DNA of 64,000 nucleotides from Metridium senile (taxonomy: Eukaryota > Cnidaria > Anthozoa > Actiniaria > Metridiidae). Position 1 is the first letter of the stretch; every line of letters begins with the position of its first letter. The notes under the pieces were generated by a model. That model was not told where the DNA came from. It made no database searches and saw nothing but the letters and a program-made list of their open reading frames with translations. A program made the position numbers and the translations under genes. The DNA lies in NCBI GenBank assembly GCA_949775045.1, contig OX459100.1:5642136-5706135 (forward strand), read 5' to 3'. Shown here piece by piece: positions 35,801-61,047 of this stretch.

Positions 35801-38800
35801 GAGTAAATTTAAATGTGTTTTCTATCGTTTAGCGGTAGTAATTTTCCGTGCTTGGCTTGGAATTTGTGAATATTTTTACAACAAATCGAGGCCAAGCGCG
35901 GAAACATACTACCGCTAAACAAAAGAAAATCCGATACGTCGGATTAAATAATCTAATAAAGATTGACGACTCTTACTTCTTTATATAAAAGAAAACACAT
36001 TTAAATTTACTCCGAATCGAGATCATCTCTGTGCAAATGCGCCTTTTGTTAAATAGAACAGTGGTGCTAGATAACATGAAACTGGAGTATTGTAACTTTC
36101 AATTTGATTTTGCAGTTTACGATCCGTCAACGATCAATGGAGTATTTGCCAGTCGTGAAGCAACAATTTTCGTGTAAACCAGTGGCATATACAGACTGAT
36201 ACATTGACAAAATGCTACAAGGTCAATGTGTTTTCAATGGTTCGCTCAACAATTCACTTTATACAAAGAAAATGTTACAATGGGTGTCAGCCATGAATTA
36301 CTGGGAGGTGCAGGTCCGTTTCAGCTTTGAAGAAAAAGACTTTTGTTTGTTATAATATCCTGCAGGGGTTTCTTAAGTTTGCGGAAAGGAAAACACTAAA
36401 ATTTTATCATATGACATTCGACGATCACAATCATTTGTTCGAAAGTGATCAAGTGTTCCACGGATCGTATCTTTTCCAGTTTATCATAGGCTAAAAGTTT
36501 TGAAATGTATTTAGCATGAAGGCTTGCTAATATACAATTTCACGGTTCTAGTCGAACAACCCCAGCCTCGATAGTGTGTAATATATTCTTTAACATTGGA
36601 CTACAGCTCGCGGAATTTTGTAGTGTTACAATTAAAGGCCCAGTATCGACCGGGATGCTTTGCGGCCGTTTGTTTTTGTTTTGAAATAGCGTTATTGTTA
36701 AATGGCGCTCTCTAATTGGCCAAAAACCGCGTGAGTTCAAAGTCCATGGCCGTACGGAGATACGAAAAATATCACATATCAACATACATGAAAGTAGCGA
36801 ACTCTTTCGACGAACCTTTGAGCTTTTGAGTGTTTCTGAATATCCTTAAATGCATCCCTGAGAAGAAAACTATCGTGTAATAGTATGCGGTGAATATAAT
36901 AAAGGATTGGGCATGGTATGTTATGTGTATTTCTGTTGTATTATCAAAATAACTATATTGATCAACTCGATTTGTCCGCTTTGTTATTATTAATCAATCG
37001 TTGTAGTAAAAATAAGTTTAAGAAAGTTGAGCTCCAAATATAAAGTTAACAAGTATTTTTAATGTCCATAGTATATTATCGTCTCGTCTGAGCAGCTCTA
37101 TGGCATATTTTAACTGCTAGTCCGTGGATCGGAATGAGATGCCTGCGAAGCGGCCGAGTTGATTGTAATCTACTCAAACATCAAAGCTTGTTATTTACAT
37201 CTATTTACGGAAAATATACAAAATATTGCGGCACAGATGTTGTAAAATACATAGAGAACTTAAATACAGTGAAATGTTTTGAGATATTAGCAGGATTACT
37301 TAGGATTATTTGGATTGAGAAGGCATTATGAACTTTGATAATTTCGTGATACACGAAATTAGGTCGAGGCACGCAAAGCATCCCGGTCGATACTGGGCCT
37401 TTAAATTTAATTGTTTGATGTTTACATTCCTTTTATAACCGCGAGCTGTAGTCAAATTGTACAGAATATATTACACGCTATCGAGGCTGAGGTTGTGGAC
37501 GTGAACCGTGATAAAAGACTATTGAGAACAATAAAGTTGATTAAGAATTAATAGTAAATAATATGGCAATAACTGGATTTGTTCTTGTGATCATGTATTC
37601 GAAAGTGATCATGTATTCCATGATATCCATAGTATCTATTTTTGTTGGCCTTAAGTTTTGAAAAGTTGTTGAAAGGTATAAGGATTTCTTATAGTTGACA
37701 ACAAAAGTTTTTGATCTTCGAAAGTAATCCCGATGTGTTCAACGGAAAGTTTCGACAGGTTTCGTGTTTATCTGGTTGTAATCTTTGAAAAATACATGAA
37801 CTTTACATGTCACCGGAAAGCTTTTTAATTGACAGCTGTCTAAGTGGTTACCCTTTCGGTTTTCTCACTAGAGACCGCGTTGGAACACAATTTTCCGCCT
37901 GTACAGGATTTAGCGAAAGAGTTGCTATAGGGCCAAAAGTCGCGGCAAAAATTTCAACTGCTTAAACCAAAAAAACAAAGAATGATGTCACACATTCATT
38001 ATGATCATTTGGTTAATCATATTATCATCACCACTATCATCAAAATCATCTGGTATTCCTACTTCTAAAAATACTGTTGTCGTGGCAATTACAACCTGAA
38101 TACCCTTATTATTTGCGATTAATTGCAACCAATATATTATTATCACTGTCACCATTATTGATAACGTCATTTATAATATACTGTACAAAATTACTCGATA
38201 TTGATTGGACAAGAGGAGTACAATTAAATCCCAAATTACAGTCTGCAGTACCCATTAGTTTTCATTCATTCGGTACTGCAAAGGTCATGGGTTCAAATCC
38301 CGTTGAAGTCCCGAATCTTTTTCGGGCTTCTATAACTGCAATTACATAAATTGCATATTTCTCCGCGACGATCATAATCATACACACACACACACACAAA
38401 GTTTTCATTATATTATAAATAAAAAAAATGGCACGATCTTTGAAGTTTTGAAAGTTATCAAATTGGACTCGCCTAAAAGACTCGTCCAATTTCAAAACTT
38501 TTAAAACATCACTCGTACCTATTAATTACGAATATTATAATGTGATTTTCTATACTAATTGCATCGTATTATTATCATTTTTTAACGAGGTGTTCAAAAC
38601 ATACAAAGTGATCCCAAACCTCCATCTATTCGTTCATTACATTCATTCAGGCATTTGTGCATGCATTTATTGATGTCTTACTCCTATATTTCTTAGAAAC
38701 TCAGCCATAAGCCACCGCCTACCCCACCACACCCAAGGGCACCTCTTCTTCCACCAAGAGACAAACTAAAACCGCGGTTAAGCGAAGAAGATCCATCCCA

Positions 38801-41800
38801 ATCACCTAAGGGAGATCCCCTTGATGGGCCGTCTAGCCCAACGAACGTCACACCAACTCCACCACCAAGAAGAAAACGTAAAAAGAAGATACCAGAAATA
38901 ACCGAGGAGATTGTAGACGATCAAGGATATGTTAGGATGAACTCCGATGAAGAGATGAACGTTGTTGGTGAATATGAGCAAATGACGCCGCCATGTTTGA
39001 ACGGGGTAGATAAGGTGAATCCTATTCAAGAGAAGAGAAGATGTTTGAAAGAGGCAGAGTTAATTGGTGGAGCATATGAACAAATGGATCTCCCATTTTT
39101 GAGCGAGAAAGAACTTGAGCAGACAAATGCCTCGTGTTTGAGTAATGAGAAACATGGTGGTGATGTCTATGAGCAAATGGGTCCACCATTTTTAAACCAA
39201 AAAACACCTGAGACACAAACACAGGAGGACGATTCTACTAAGACACTGGAAGAACTATTTGGAGTAGTTGTGGGAAAAAAAGGAAATGTCCCAATTGATG
39301 GTATGGATTATAACCATAACACACTGCAGGCAGACAATACTGACACAGCATCTCATGATTATTACAATATGAAAACCTTGGATTTGACTAAAGCCAGCGA
39401 GGAGGAGTCGGACGATTATGAGATCGCGATTGAACATAGAGAAAGAGTAACAAATATCACTAATGAATCTACAGACGATTCAACACCTCATGATTATTAT
39501 AATATGATAAACTTGGACCTCACCAAAGGCGGAGAGCAGAACTCTCAAGGCATCATCAACACCAAAGAACGCAAAACACAAAGCCCCACCAACACCTCCA
39601 CGGAAAATGCTAAGCATCATGATTATTACAACATGAAAAATTTGGATCTTAAAAACGTCCAAGAAGGAATCGATGTTCATGATTATGAGAATACTAAACC
39701 TTTTGACGTTCCTGGAAAAAAACGCGAATCTGGCGACGGAGATGGTCATGATTATGAAAATACTAAAGAGTTTGACATGAGTACTCTTCCTAGACAGAGC
39801 TCACTTGGAACTGATAAGTCACCAGACAAAGATACAGAAGTAAAGACGGGAAGTGTCGAAGCACGAAATAAGAAGAGCGCTTTTGCGTATGAGAACACGG
39901 GCCACTTGAATCGCGAACTTCCCGTTCCACATCGAACACCTGAAACGTCCAACGAAGATGAGATTATAAGTACAAATCAACTTAACGAATCGAGCAGCAA
40001 GGATGCTAGTTACACAAAAGTGTACGATGTCGATACTCCACAAACATCCACAACTGATGAGGATTATGAAAACACCGCATGTTTCAACCTCAAACAAGAA
40101 TCAGAAGCTCAAACAGCTTCTTGTATCAACAATAAATCCTTAACAAGGACAGAACAGCTTGTGAACCAACTGACACAGAGAAGATTAAGCCCAATAGGAA
40201 TGGAAGATGACATGCTTAACGAGGAAGACCAGTATACAAACATGGACGAAACCAACATCGGTGAAACTAAGCACGATCAATCCTTCCAGAAGCAAAATGA
40301 CGATGGACAATGCTATGAATCAATGCTAGTAAACAGCCTTGATCAAACGTTCCACAACAAAACTGACGATGGACAATGCTATGAATCAATGCTAGTAAAC
40401 AGCCTTGATCAAACGTTCCTCCACGAACAAAACGATGGGGAATGCTATGTCCCGATGAACGAATCGATGCTAGACTCCAGCATCTACGAGAACGAGAGCT
40501 CAGATCACGAAGCAGCCTACCATAGCGATTCATGCTACGAAGAAATCGACATGCCAATTAGCCAAAGCGAGAAAAACCGACCACCCGGTGATCGCATGGA
40601 AGCCGATGGCTCCCCGAATGACTCCGACTCGGAGGAGCTTCATTACCATCAAGTTGACCTTTCTTCTCTTGCGCTGTCTCTCGAAGAACAAGGATTAAAT
40701 GAAGATATCTATGAAGATATAGACACACCTCTCATTAGTCCAGACAAATCGTTGCCATTTTTACACCGTCCCACCCCTCCCTCGAGACGCACAAGACCTC
40801 GTGAAGGCGAGTTTTCTGATGGAAACGCATTCAAGACGCCTTTTTCCTCGTCTCTCACGATGCCTCCAACTTCGCCTCCGAGAAAACTTGATAACACTGT
40901 GACGCCTCCAACTTCGCCTCCGAGAAAACTTGATAACAACTCAACGGCGCTTCCAACTTCGCCTCCCAGTAAACTTGCTAACAGCACTCCCAAGTCTTCC
41001 GAGTTTGAATACATCGATAATATACAGCTTCATTTAGCGATAAGAGATTCCTTGAAGACTATCAAGAAAGCGAACAAATCCCGACCTCCAGCTCCACCGC
41101 CAAAGAAACTCAACTACGTGAAGGTAGAACCATTGGCCGGAGAGAAACCCCCTAAACTGATGAAAACACCCAAGACGAACTACAGTAGTATTGTTGGTAC
41201 AGAGAAACCGGGGCATGTCACCAAGACGGCAGATGAAATGGAGTATATAGATGATTGCGAGCTGCATCTTTTGGAGAGAGATACTTTCAAAAAGGAAAAG
41301 AGAAGAAAAGAAGAACTCAAGAAACAGGCTGAGATAGACGCATCGAATAAAGTCGAGAAGATAATAAGTGTTGGGAAGAATACCAAATATGGAAGTCCCT
41401 CTTCACGTGACTTCAAAGAACCAATGGAAAAAGAGCTACCTTATATAAACAAAATAAGAGAGAACGAGTCACGTGATACAAACAAGCCAATACAGAAAGA
41501 AACAAGTGACTTGAAAACACCAATAGCAAATAAACCACGTGATACGTCCAGACCAATACCAGGTCTATCACGTGATTTAAACAAAACAATAGAAAACGAC
41601 ACACGTGATATGAGTAAACCAAATAAACCACGTGATACGAACAGACCAATACCAGGTCTATCACGTGATTTAAACAAATCAATAGAAAACGACACACGTG
41701 ATACGAGTAAACCAACCAAGCCTATTGTTCCGAAAAAACCTACAAGACCCGAAACGATGAAAAAACCAAATTCTACTACAACAAACGTAGAAAACAGTGC

Positions 41801-42053
41801 TGAAAACCTTACAAGTCGTGATTCAGTGAACAAGAAACGTGCATTGATACCACCTCCTAAACCTAAACGGCTGTTTCTAGAAAGCAAAGAAACAGAAAAT
41901 AAAATGGACGGCGATTCAAAAGAACTATCATCTAGTGAACTTGTAAACACTCAGGAACGTTTTAAAAACGGAGGTGCAGTGGAAAGTCCAACTACTCAAA
42001 AAACAGGAACACCAAGAAAAAAACCTTTACCTCTTCCTCGAAAGAAAGTCTAG
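28445..42053 (+). CDS. Giant CABIT adaptor with multi-SH2-docking tail, three coding exons (gene F)
   Basis: Exons 28445-29437, 34607-34747 and 38697-42053, all in phase 0 (GAG|GTAAGT, TTTCACAG|AGA, ACG|GTAAGG, TTTCTTAG|AAA), predict 1496 residues. Exon 1 is the CABIT module: WTEKNCTLSSFLDQH, LPHVVKV, core Cys148, Leu-Leu in place of Leu-Pro at 163-164, Gly168 and Phe170. Exon 2 is a short proline-rich piece (TPPLPTAQPPQ). Exon 3 is a disordered tail with 11 YxxM motifs (YVRM, three YEQM, three YYNM, YTNM, two YESM, YVPM), 9 YxN motifs (three YYN, five YEN, YTN), one YEEI, and many PxxP/PPxKK sites. These fit PI3K p85, GRB2, Src-family SH2 and SH3 partners. No SAM follows; the protein ends PLPRKKV. 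It is larger than human GAREM1 (876) or THEMIS (about 640). The cytoplasmic scaffold role is inferred. Confidence 0.8.
29760..31740. repeat. Minisatellite of about 2 kb in gene F intron 1
   Basis: Higher-order array of units built from CATCACCATCTTCCTAATTA, CCATCACCACCAGCTTC and TTATTATCTATCTTCCTCAT. It grades into simpler CAT-rich repeats at its right edge. Open frames on either strand are repeat artefacts. Confidence 0.9.
31815..32832. mobile_element. DNA transposon remnant with THAP-like reading frame
   Basis: The ends are imperfect inverted repeats: GATTCGGACAAACA at 31827-31840 and its exact reverse complement TGTTTGTCCGAATC at 32809-32822, with further partial pairing and C/G runs outside. 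Between them on the minus strand lie a THAP-like 99-residue frame (32427-32726) and a second broken frame (32157-32414). It sits in intron 1 of gene F and abuts a 36-base G run. Confidence 0.5.
32427..32726 (-). CDS. THAP-like zinc-finger fragment, probably transposon-derived
   Basis: A 99-residue frame from an ATG. The start, MVGTKQYCWGRCNSDSRCPD, followed later by FIPFVMPWHD, resembles the N-terminal half of THAP-type C2CH zinc fingers (cysteines near the start, then a conserved FP/PF step). THAP domains bind the ends of P-element-type transposons and occur in host factors derived from them. The terminal C-x-x-H part is not evident. A downstream frame at 32157-32414 may be its continuation after a frameshift. 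I would treat it as a relic; the family call is tentative. Confidence 0.35.
   Translation of the reverse strand: MVGTKQYCWGRCNSDSRCPDRLPKLLKELKKSGKKEFIPFVMPWHDHERYVRGESTLDLENISAQRILQKLRMILIGLERKDLLKSFQTLLKQISRPNK
32827..32862. repeat. Poly(G) tract, about 36 bases
   Basis: Uninterrupted G run at the right end of the THAP-bearing element in gene F intron 1. Confidence 0.9.
32902..33165. mobile_element. Possible fold-back repeat with CCTCGTTCC / GGAACGAGG ends
   Basis: CCTCGTTCC at the left and GGAACGAGG at the right, with weaker pairing inside. The 94-codon frame starting at 33059 overlaps it and is not supported as a gene. 33170-34560 is otherwise featureless spacer in the intron. Confidence 0.4.
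34815..35430. repeat. Dispersed repeat with internal tandem copies in gene F intron 2
   Basis: Four roughly 90-110 bp copies of TTTCATTCTATTACCTATCG...ACCGACGCAGCC...TTTACTCGCTAGTTT, followed by the same right portion as at 22229-22570 (AGGTTGTTCCTCAACT, GACTACTTCCACTAAG). Confidence 0.8.
35676..36140. mobile_element. Long inverted-repeat element, gene F intron 2
   Basis: Left arm (GACGGATCGTAAACTGCAAA...AGTTTCATGTTATCTAGCAC...ACCGCTAA-type) is the reverse complement of the right arm (GTGCTAGATAACATGAAACT...TTTGCAGTTTACGATCCGTC). Arms are about 190 bp with some divergence. Confidence 0.75.
36400..37640. mobile_element. Large inverted-repeat element, about 1.2 kb
   Basis: AAAGGCCCAGTATCGACCGG with GATGCTTTGCG near 36633-36665 pairs with CGCAAAGCATC and CCGGTCGATACTGGGCCTTT near 37373-37405. 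Pairing extends outward (TACAGCTCGCGG / CCGCGAGCTGTA) and to TTCGAAAGTGATCA-type sequence at both ends. No open frame of note. Confidence 0.6.
38268..38362 (+). mobile_element. tRNA-derived SINE tail
   Basis: Contains a B-box-like GGTTCAAATCCC (38290-38301) in GTCATGGGTTCAAATCCCGT, followed by TCTTTTTCGGGCTTC and a short tail. It follows a piece of the repeat also present at 2255-2350. It resembles the tRNA-related SINEs I recall from corals. Confidence 0.45.
38900..41010 (+). repeat. In-frame amplified docking-motif repeats in gene F exon 3
   Basis: Separate in-frame families: (G/A/V)-YEQM-xxPxxL three times (38970-39190); HDYYNM-x-(N/T)LDL three times and HDYENTK-x-FD twice (39350-39780); a 25-residue unit DDGQCYESMLVNSLDQTF, two copies plus a partial third ending YVPM (40290-40460); PPTSPPRKLDN twice plus a variant (40862-40985). 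Each amplifies a tyrosine or SH3 ligand. Confidence 0.85.
41527..41712 (+). repeat. 93-bp coding tandem repeat with CACGTGA words
   Basis: Two copies of a 31-residue unit (NKPRDTxRPIPGLSRDLNK, then xIENDTRDxSKP) in gene F. Each copy has three CACGTGAT words coding PRD, SRD and TRD. Two more CACGTGA words precede it, at about 41404 and 41470. Confidence 0.9.
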
Positions 42054-42080
42054 GGTTATACATAAATTCACCGTCAGATA

Positions 42081-42172
42081 TAGCCTGAGAAAACAGACGT
42101 TCTTTCGCTCCTCTTCCCCCGTTAGTTTGGCGGGGGGAAGGGAAGCGAAAGAATGTCTGCTTTCTCAGGCTA
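42081..42172. mobile_element. Fold-back insertion 28 bp after gene F stop, 9-bp target duplication
   Basis: Ends TAGCCTGAGAAA and TTTCTCAGGCTA are exact inverted repeats, and the stem continues with few mismatches. Flanks CGTCAGATA (42072-42080) and TGTCAGATA (42173-42181) match at 8 of 9. Probably lies in the 3' untranslated region of gene F. Confidence 0.85.
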
Positions 42173-42181
42173 TGTCAGATA

Positions 42182-42460
42182 CACCTATTTCAAAAAACGT
42201 TTTCGCCGCCATAGCAACAAGCATCTAGCCAAGACCAAAATGAATGCTGGTTTTGTACTGTAATATGTCGAAATTACACTTGTTATCAACAAAATTGATT
42301 GTATAATACAGTAACAAACACGTGAACTGATGCTCATATTTTGTTATTAGTTCGAATTATTTAGGAAACAAGTCTGATTTCAAAACATTAGCAGCACTAA
42401 ACCAGCATGCATTTCGGTCTTGGCTTGCAGCTTAAGCTGGGACGTTTTTTGAAATAGGTG
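42182..42460. mobile_element. MITE, CACCTATTTCAA family, TA-flanked
   Basis: Left end CACCTATTTCAAAAAACGTT and right end AACG-TTTTTTGAAATAGGTG type are inverted repeats with TA on each side. It directly follows the fold-back at 42081-42172. The phrase AAGCCAAGACCGAAATGAAT at 25470 belongs to a related partial copy. Confidence 0.85.
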
Positions 42461-42464
42461 TATA

Positions 42465-42770
42465 CACCGAATCAAAATATGGTGTCCAATTCTAATAACT
42501 ATTGTTCTCGACTGGCTAGCCTCGCATACTCCATTTTGAACATGAGGCTAGCCAGTCAAGAACATTTGTAGGCCAAATTTTGATTCTATATAGCCCTAAC
42601 AGGTTTTATTTTACTAAGACTAGCACTAACCCAGGATTAACTCCAATTCTAATAACTATTGTTCTAGTCTTCTAGCCTCGCATACATGTGCAAACTCCTT
42701 TGTGAACACGAGGCTAGCAAGTCAAGAACATTTGTATATTAAAATTGGACTACAAATTTTGATTCTATAT
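42465..42770. mobile_element. Two degenerate MITE copies, CACCGAATC family
   Basis: 42465-42594 and 42643-42770 share CTAATAACTATTGTTCT, a CTAGCCTCGCATAC / GAGGCTAGCCAGTC stem and AAATTTTGATTCTATATA. The intact family member is at 52204-52361. Confidence 0.65.
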
Positions 42771-44065
42771 AGACCCAATAGGTTTTATTGAACTAAGACC
42801 AGGATTAACTCTACATTAAGAATTAAACCAGGATTAGCACTATTCAGGCTTTAAATAGTGTCAGGATGAAGTCAAAATCTAATCAACTCTAAAATAGACT
42901 ATAAAATATTGAATTTCATTTAAATTTCTTAAATGTAATTAATAGCATATACAGACCGCTAGGATGTATGGGTCAGCTAAAAACGTTTGGGTGATTATCC
43001 AAAGAAATCAGCGATATTTGACAAATTTAACGCTTTCCCATGTATCATTGCGGGCTTAGTATGATCTATTATTTTGAAACCGAGAATGATTCTACAATTG
43101 TCTGTATATACGAAAAGAAGTCTAGATTTGACTATAAATTTCTAAAATTAATTATATAATCACAGCAAATTTTGTATCATATTCCAAAGGAATATAAATT
43201 GAAAATAAAGTATTTCCATAGTTTTATAATTTCAAAGTCGAAAATCACTGCTTATAATTGTACATATGAAACCGCTTTTATACCCCGTATGTTGTAATAA
43301 AAGTATTCAGAAAAACATTTGTGCCGAGTTTAGTGTAACACATTAGCAGTATTTTCTACCACAGCTATCAATACGTTCCACTCAAAAATCGCTATTGTAG
43401 GATATCCAATTATTAGTATCCAACAACTTAAGGTCTATCACAAATCGCGCGCTCTCATTGGCTACTCAACCATGGGATATTGGGTGTTATAACATAGATA
43501 CATTCTAACACGTGCCATGATTGGTTAAATAACCGTGGTTTATCAGAGGAAGACTCGGCCTTGTGGGCTATTGACCCGTAGCCCATTCGGGCTTCGGGCC
43601 TAATTGTTAATTATCTCATGATTTTCACCACACCCTTTAAAGATGTACCTCTCCTTGCTTAGTACCGAGAAAACCTTGTTTGATATACAAGAAGAGATAG
43701 GTACGTGAAACAACAACTCGCTATATATGTCGAATTGAGTTCCAAGGATTAGTCTTTGCGCGCAACATTGATTTATAAATGCGTGGAAAAAGTCAAAAGC
43801 TATGAACAAAACTAAAAATAAACTCTATCGGTCCAAATATAAGTAATGACAGATGAAGTGAATCTAAATTACAAATTTTCCTTGTGAACGAGGGAAGTGC
43901 AAAAATCAATCAATAAATAAACAGATGCATAAATAAAATACTAAATAAATGAATGAATTAAATAATAAGTAAGTAAGTAAATAAATAAAATAGTGGCACG
44001 CATTTCTGAATTAGAAATAAACGCGGGAAGTGCAAAAGAATAAATATATGAACTAAAGAACGTAT
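42771..44065. other. Spacer without recognised genes
   Basis: AT-rich sequence, with short AAAT-type simple repeats at about 43905-43995. Nothing coding is supported. Confidence 0.4.
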
Positions 44066-44069
44066 CGAC

Positions 44070-44560
44070 TGATCACAAAGTGTCAATGAAAACCCGTAAA
44101 AAATTGCTTGAATCCTGTATTAGATCAAGACTTACTTACTGTACTGAGGCTCAGCTACCGAAAGAAGATGAAATGAAAAAGTTAGAATCGTGTTGGTATG
44201 GTTTCCTGAGAAGAATGGTAAGGAATGGATGGGAACGAAAAAACGAACAGTGAAGGAGAAGAAACGTATGCACTTAAATACAGAAACATAAATCTGGAGA
44301 GAATTGTTGGAACCTCATCAATACGAGATTTTATATACATAAGATATTTGAAGTATATCGCATACGTGTGCAGAAGAACGAACTCGCACTTAACGAAACA
44401 ATTACTATTCATAAACCCATCAGCCAAATTTGTTAGAGATCCTTGGATCAAAATAGAGAAACTGCTAAATGTTGATAAAGAACAAGCTAAAAGATCTACG
44501 CAAGACAGAAAAGCCTTCAATGGACTACTACAACAGAATTTTGTTTCTCTGTAGTAATAT
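44070..44560 (+). pseudogene. 3' fragment of a non-LTR retrotransposon reverse-transcriptase ORF
   Basis: One frame reads MKTRKKLLESCIRSRLTYCT, then LESCWYGFLRRMVRNGW, before a stop. A second frame from 44225 continues LERIVGTSSIRDFIYIRYLK with YVCRR, and later DPWIKIEKLL. The order (K-LL-S-I-SRLTY-C ... FLRRM ... YLKYI-HVCR) is that of the region after the catalytic part of LINE reverse transcriptases. The frame change near 44235 and the missing 5' part show a dead, truncated copy. Confidence 0.65.
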
Positions 44561-44955
44561 GTCCCCACTGAGTAACTAATCGTTTAATAGTGGAATAAAA
44601 CTGATACTAATATTAATTAACAAAAAAATAAGTAAGTTTGCTCTCGTCTTAGGTTTCGCGCGGCCACATCGGTAACACAGCTATCCCAAAACAACTTTTC
44701 CCGTTCCCCCCAAAGAAACGCTTGCTACGCACGCTATCTGTCCAGTGTTAGCAAGAGACTGTATTTTGAAAATATTTTAGTGGATTATAAAATTTGTTTC
44801 AATGGGATAGAGTAGATCAGTGTTAACTATGAGAAGTGCGAAGAGATAGAAGAGGTATCATACATGTTTAGTTCATGAGTATTTCCATCTACAATGCAAG
44901 CAGAGCGTTAGATTCCCTGCTGGCGAAAGCGTTCGACGATAGACATTGTGATTTA

Positions 44956-45212
44956 CACCTATTTCAATTAACGTTGTCCATCTGGAATGGTTGATCTGAG
45001 ACCGATAGGAATTGTGGGAGTTCATTAAATTTCAAATACATTGTTTTAATCACACTTGAATGGTGCTGAATTACAGATAACAGTATTTCAGAAGTAAACA
45101 TTAATATTCAAGCGTGATTATAATAGTGTATTTGCAGTTTAAAGAGCTCCCACAATTCCTATCGGTCTCAGATCAACCATTACCAGATGGACAACGTTAA
45201 TTGAAATAGTTG
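44956..45212. mobile_element. MITE, CACCTATTTCAATTAACGTT ends, TA-flanked
   Basis: Left CACCTATTTCAATTAACGTT and right AACGTTAATTGAAATAGTTG are inverted repeats. Long inner arms (GATCTGAGACCGATAGGAAT / ATTCCTATCGGTCTCAGATC). Sister copy at 56511-56775. Confidence 0.9.
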
Positions 45213-45649
45213 TATAAATGTAGAGTATGATATGGAGTAGGTCAAAGGCAAGGGACAGAGTAGAGTGTCTTTAGTAAACGAGTACTTCCATCTAAAAGTC
45301 GAGAGTTAGAATGTATTTTGAAAATGTTTCCCCATTTTTGAGAGGGTAATTACAATGGTATAGAGCAGTGGAATAGAGTAAAGTGGCGTACATGTTTAGC
45401 AAACGAGTAATTCCATCTAAAAGTCGAGAGTTAGAATGTATTTCTATGAACATTTTTGGAGGGTTATTACAATGGAATAGAGCAGTTGAATAGAGTTAAG
45501 TGTCGTACATGTTAAGTAAACGAGTATTTCCATCTAAAAGTCGAGGGTTAGAATGTATTTTGAAAATGTTTCGGCATTTTTGGAGGGTTATTACAATGTA
45601 ATAGAGCAATGTAATAGAGCAATGAAATATAGTAATGTGTCGTACATGT

Positions 45650-61047
<15,398 letters not shown>

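Noticed and set aside
42054..43000. Search for a lost SAM exon after gene F
   Set aside because: Only fold-back and MITE sequence follows; no SAM-like frame was found on the plus strand.
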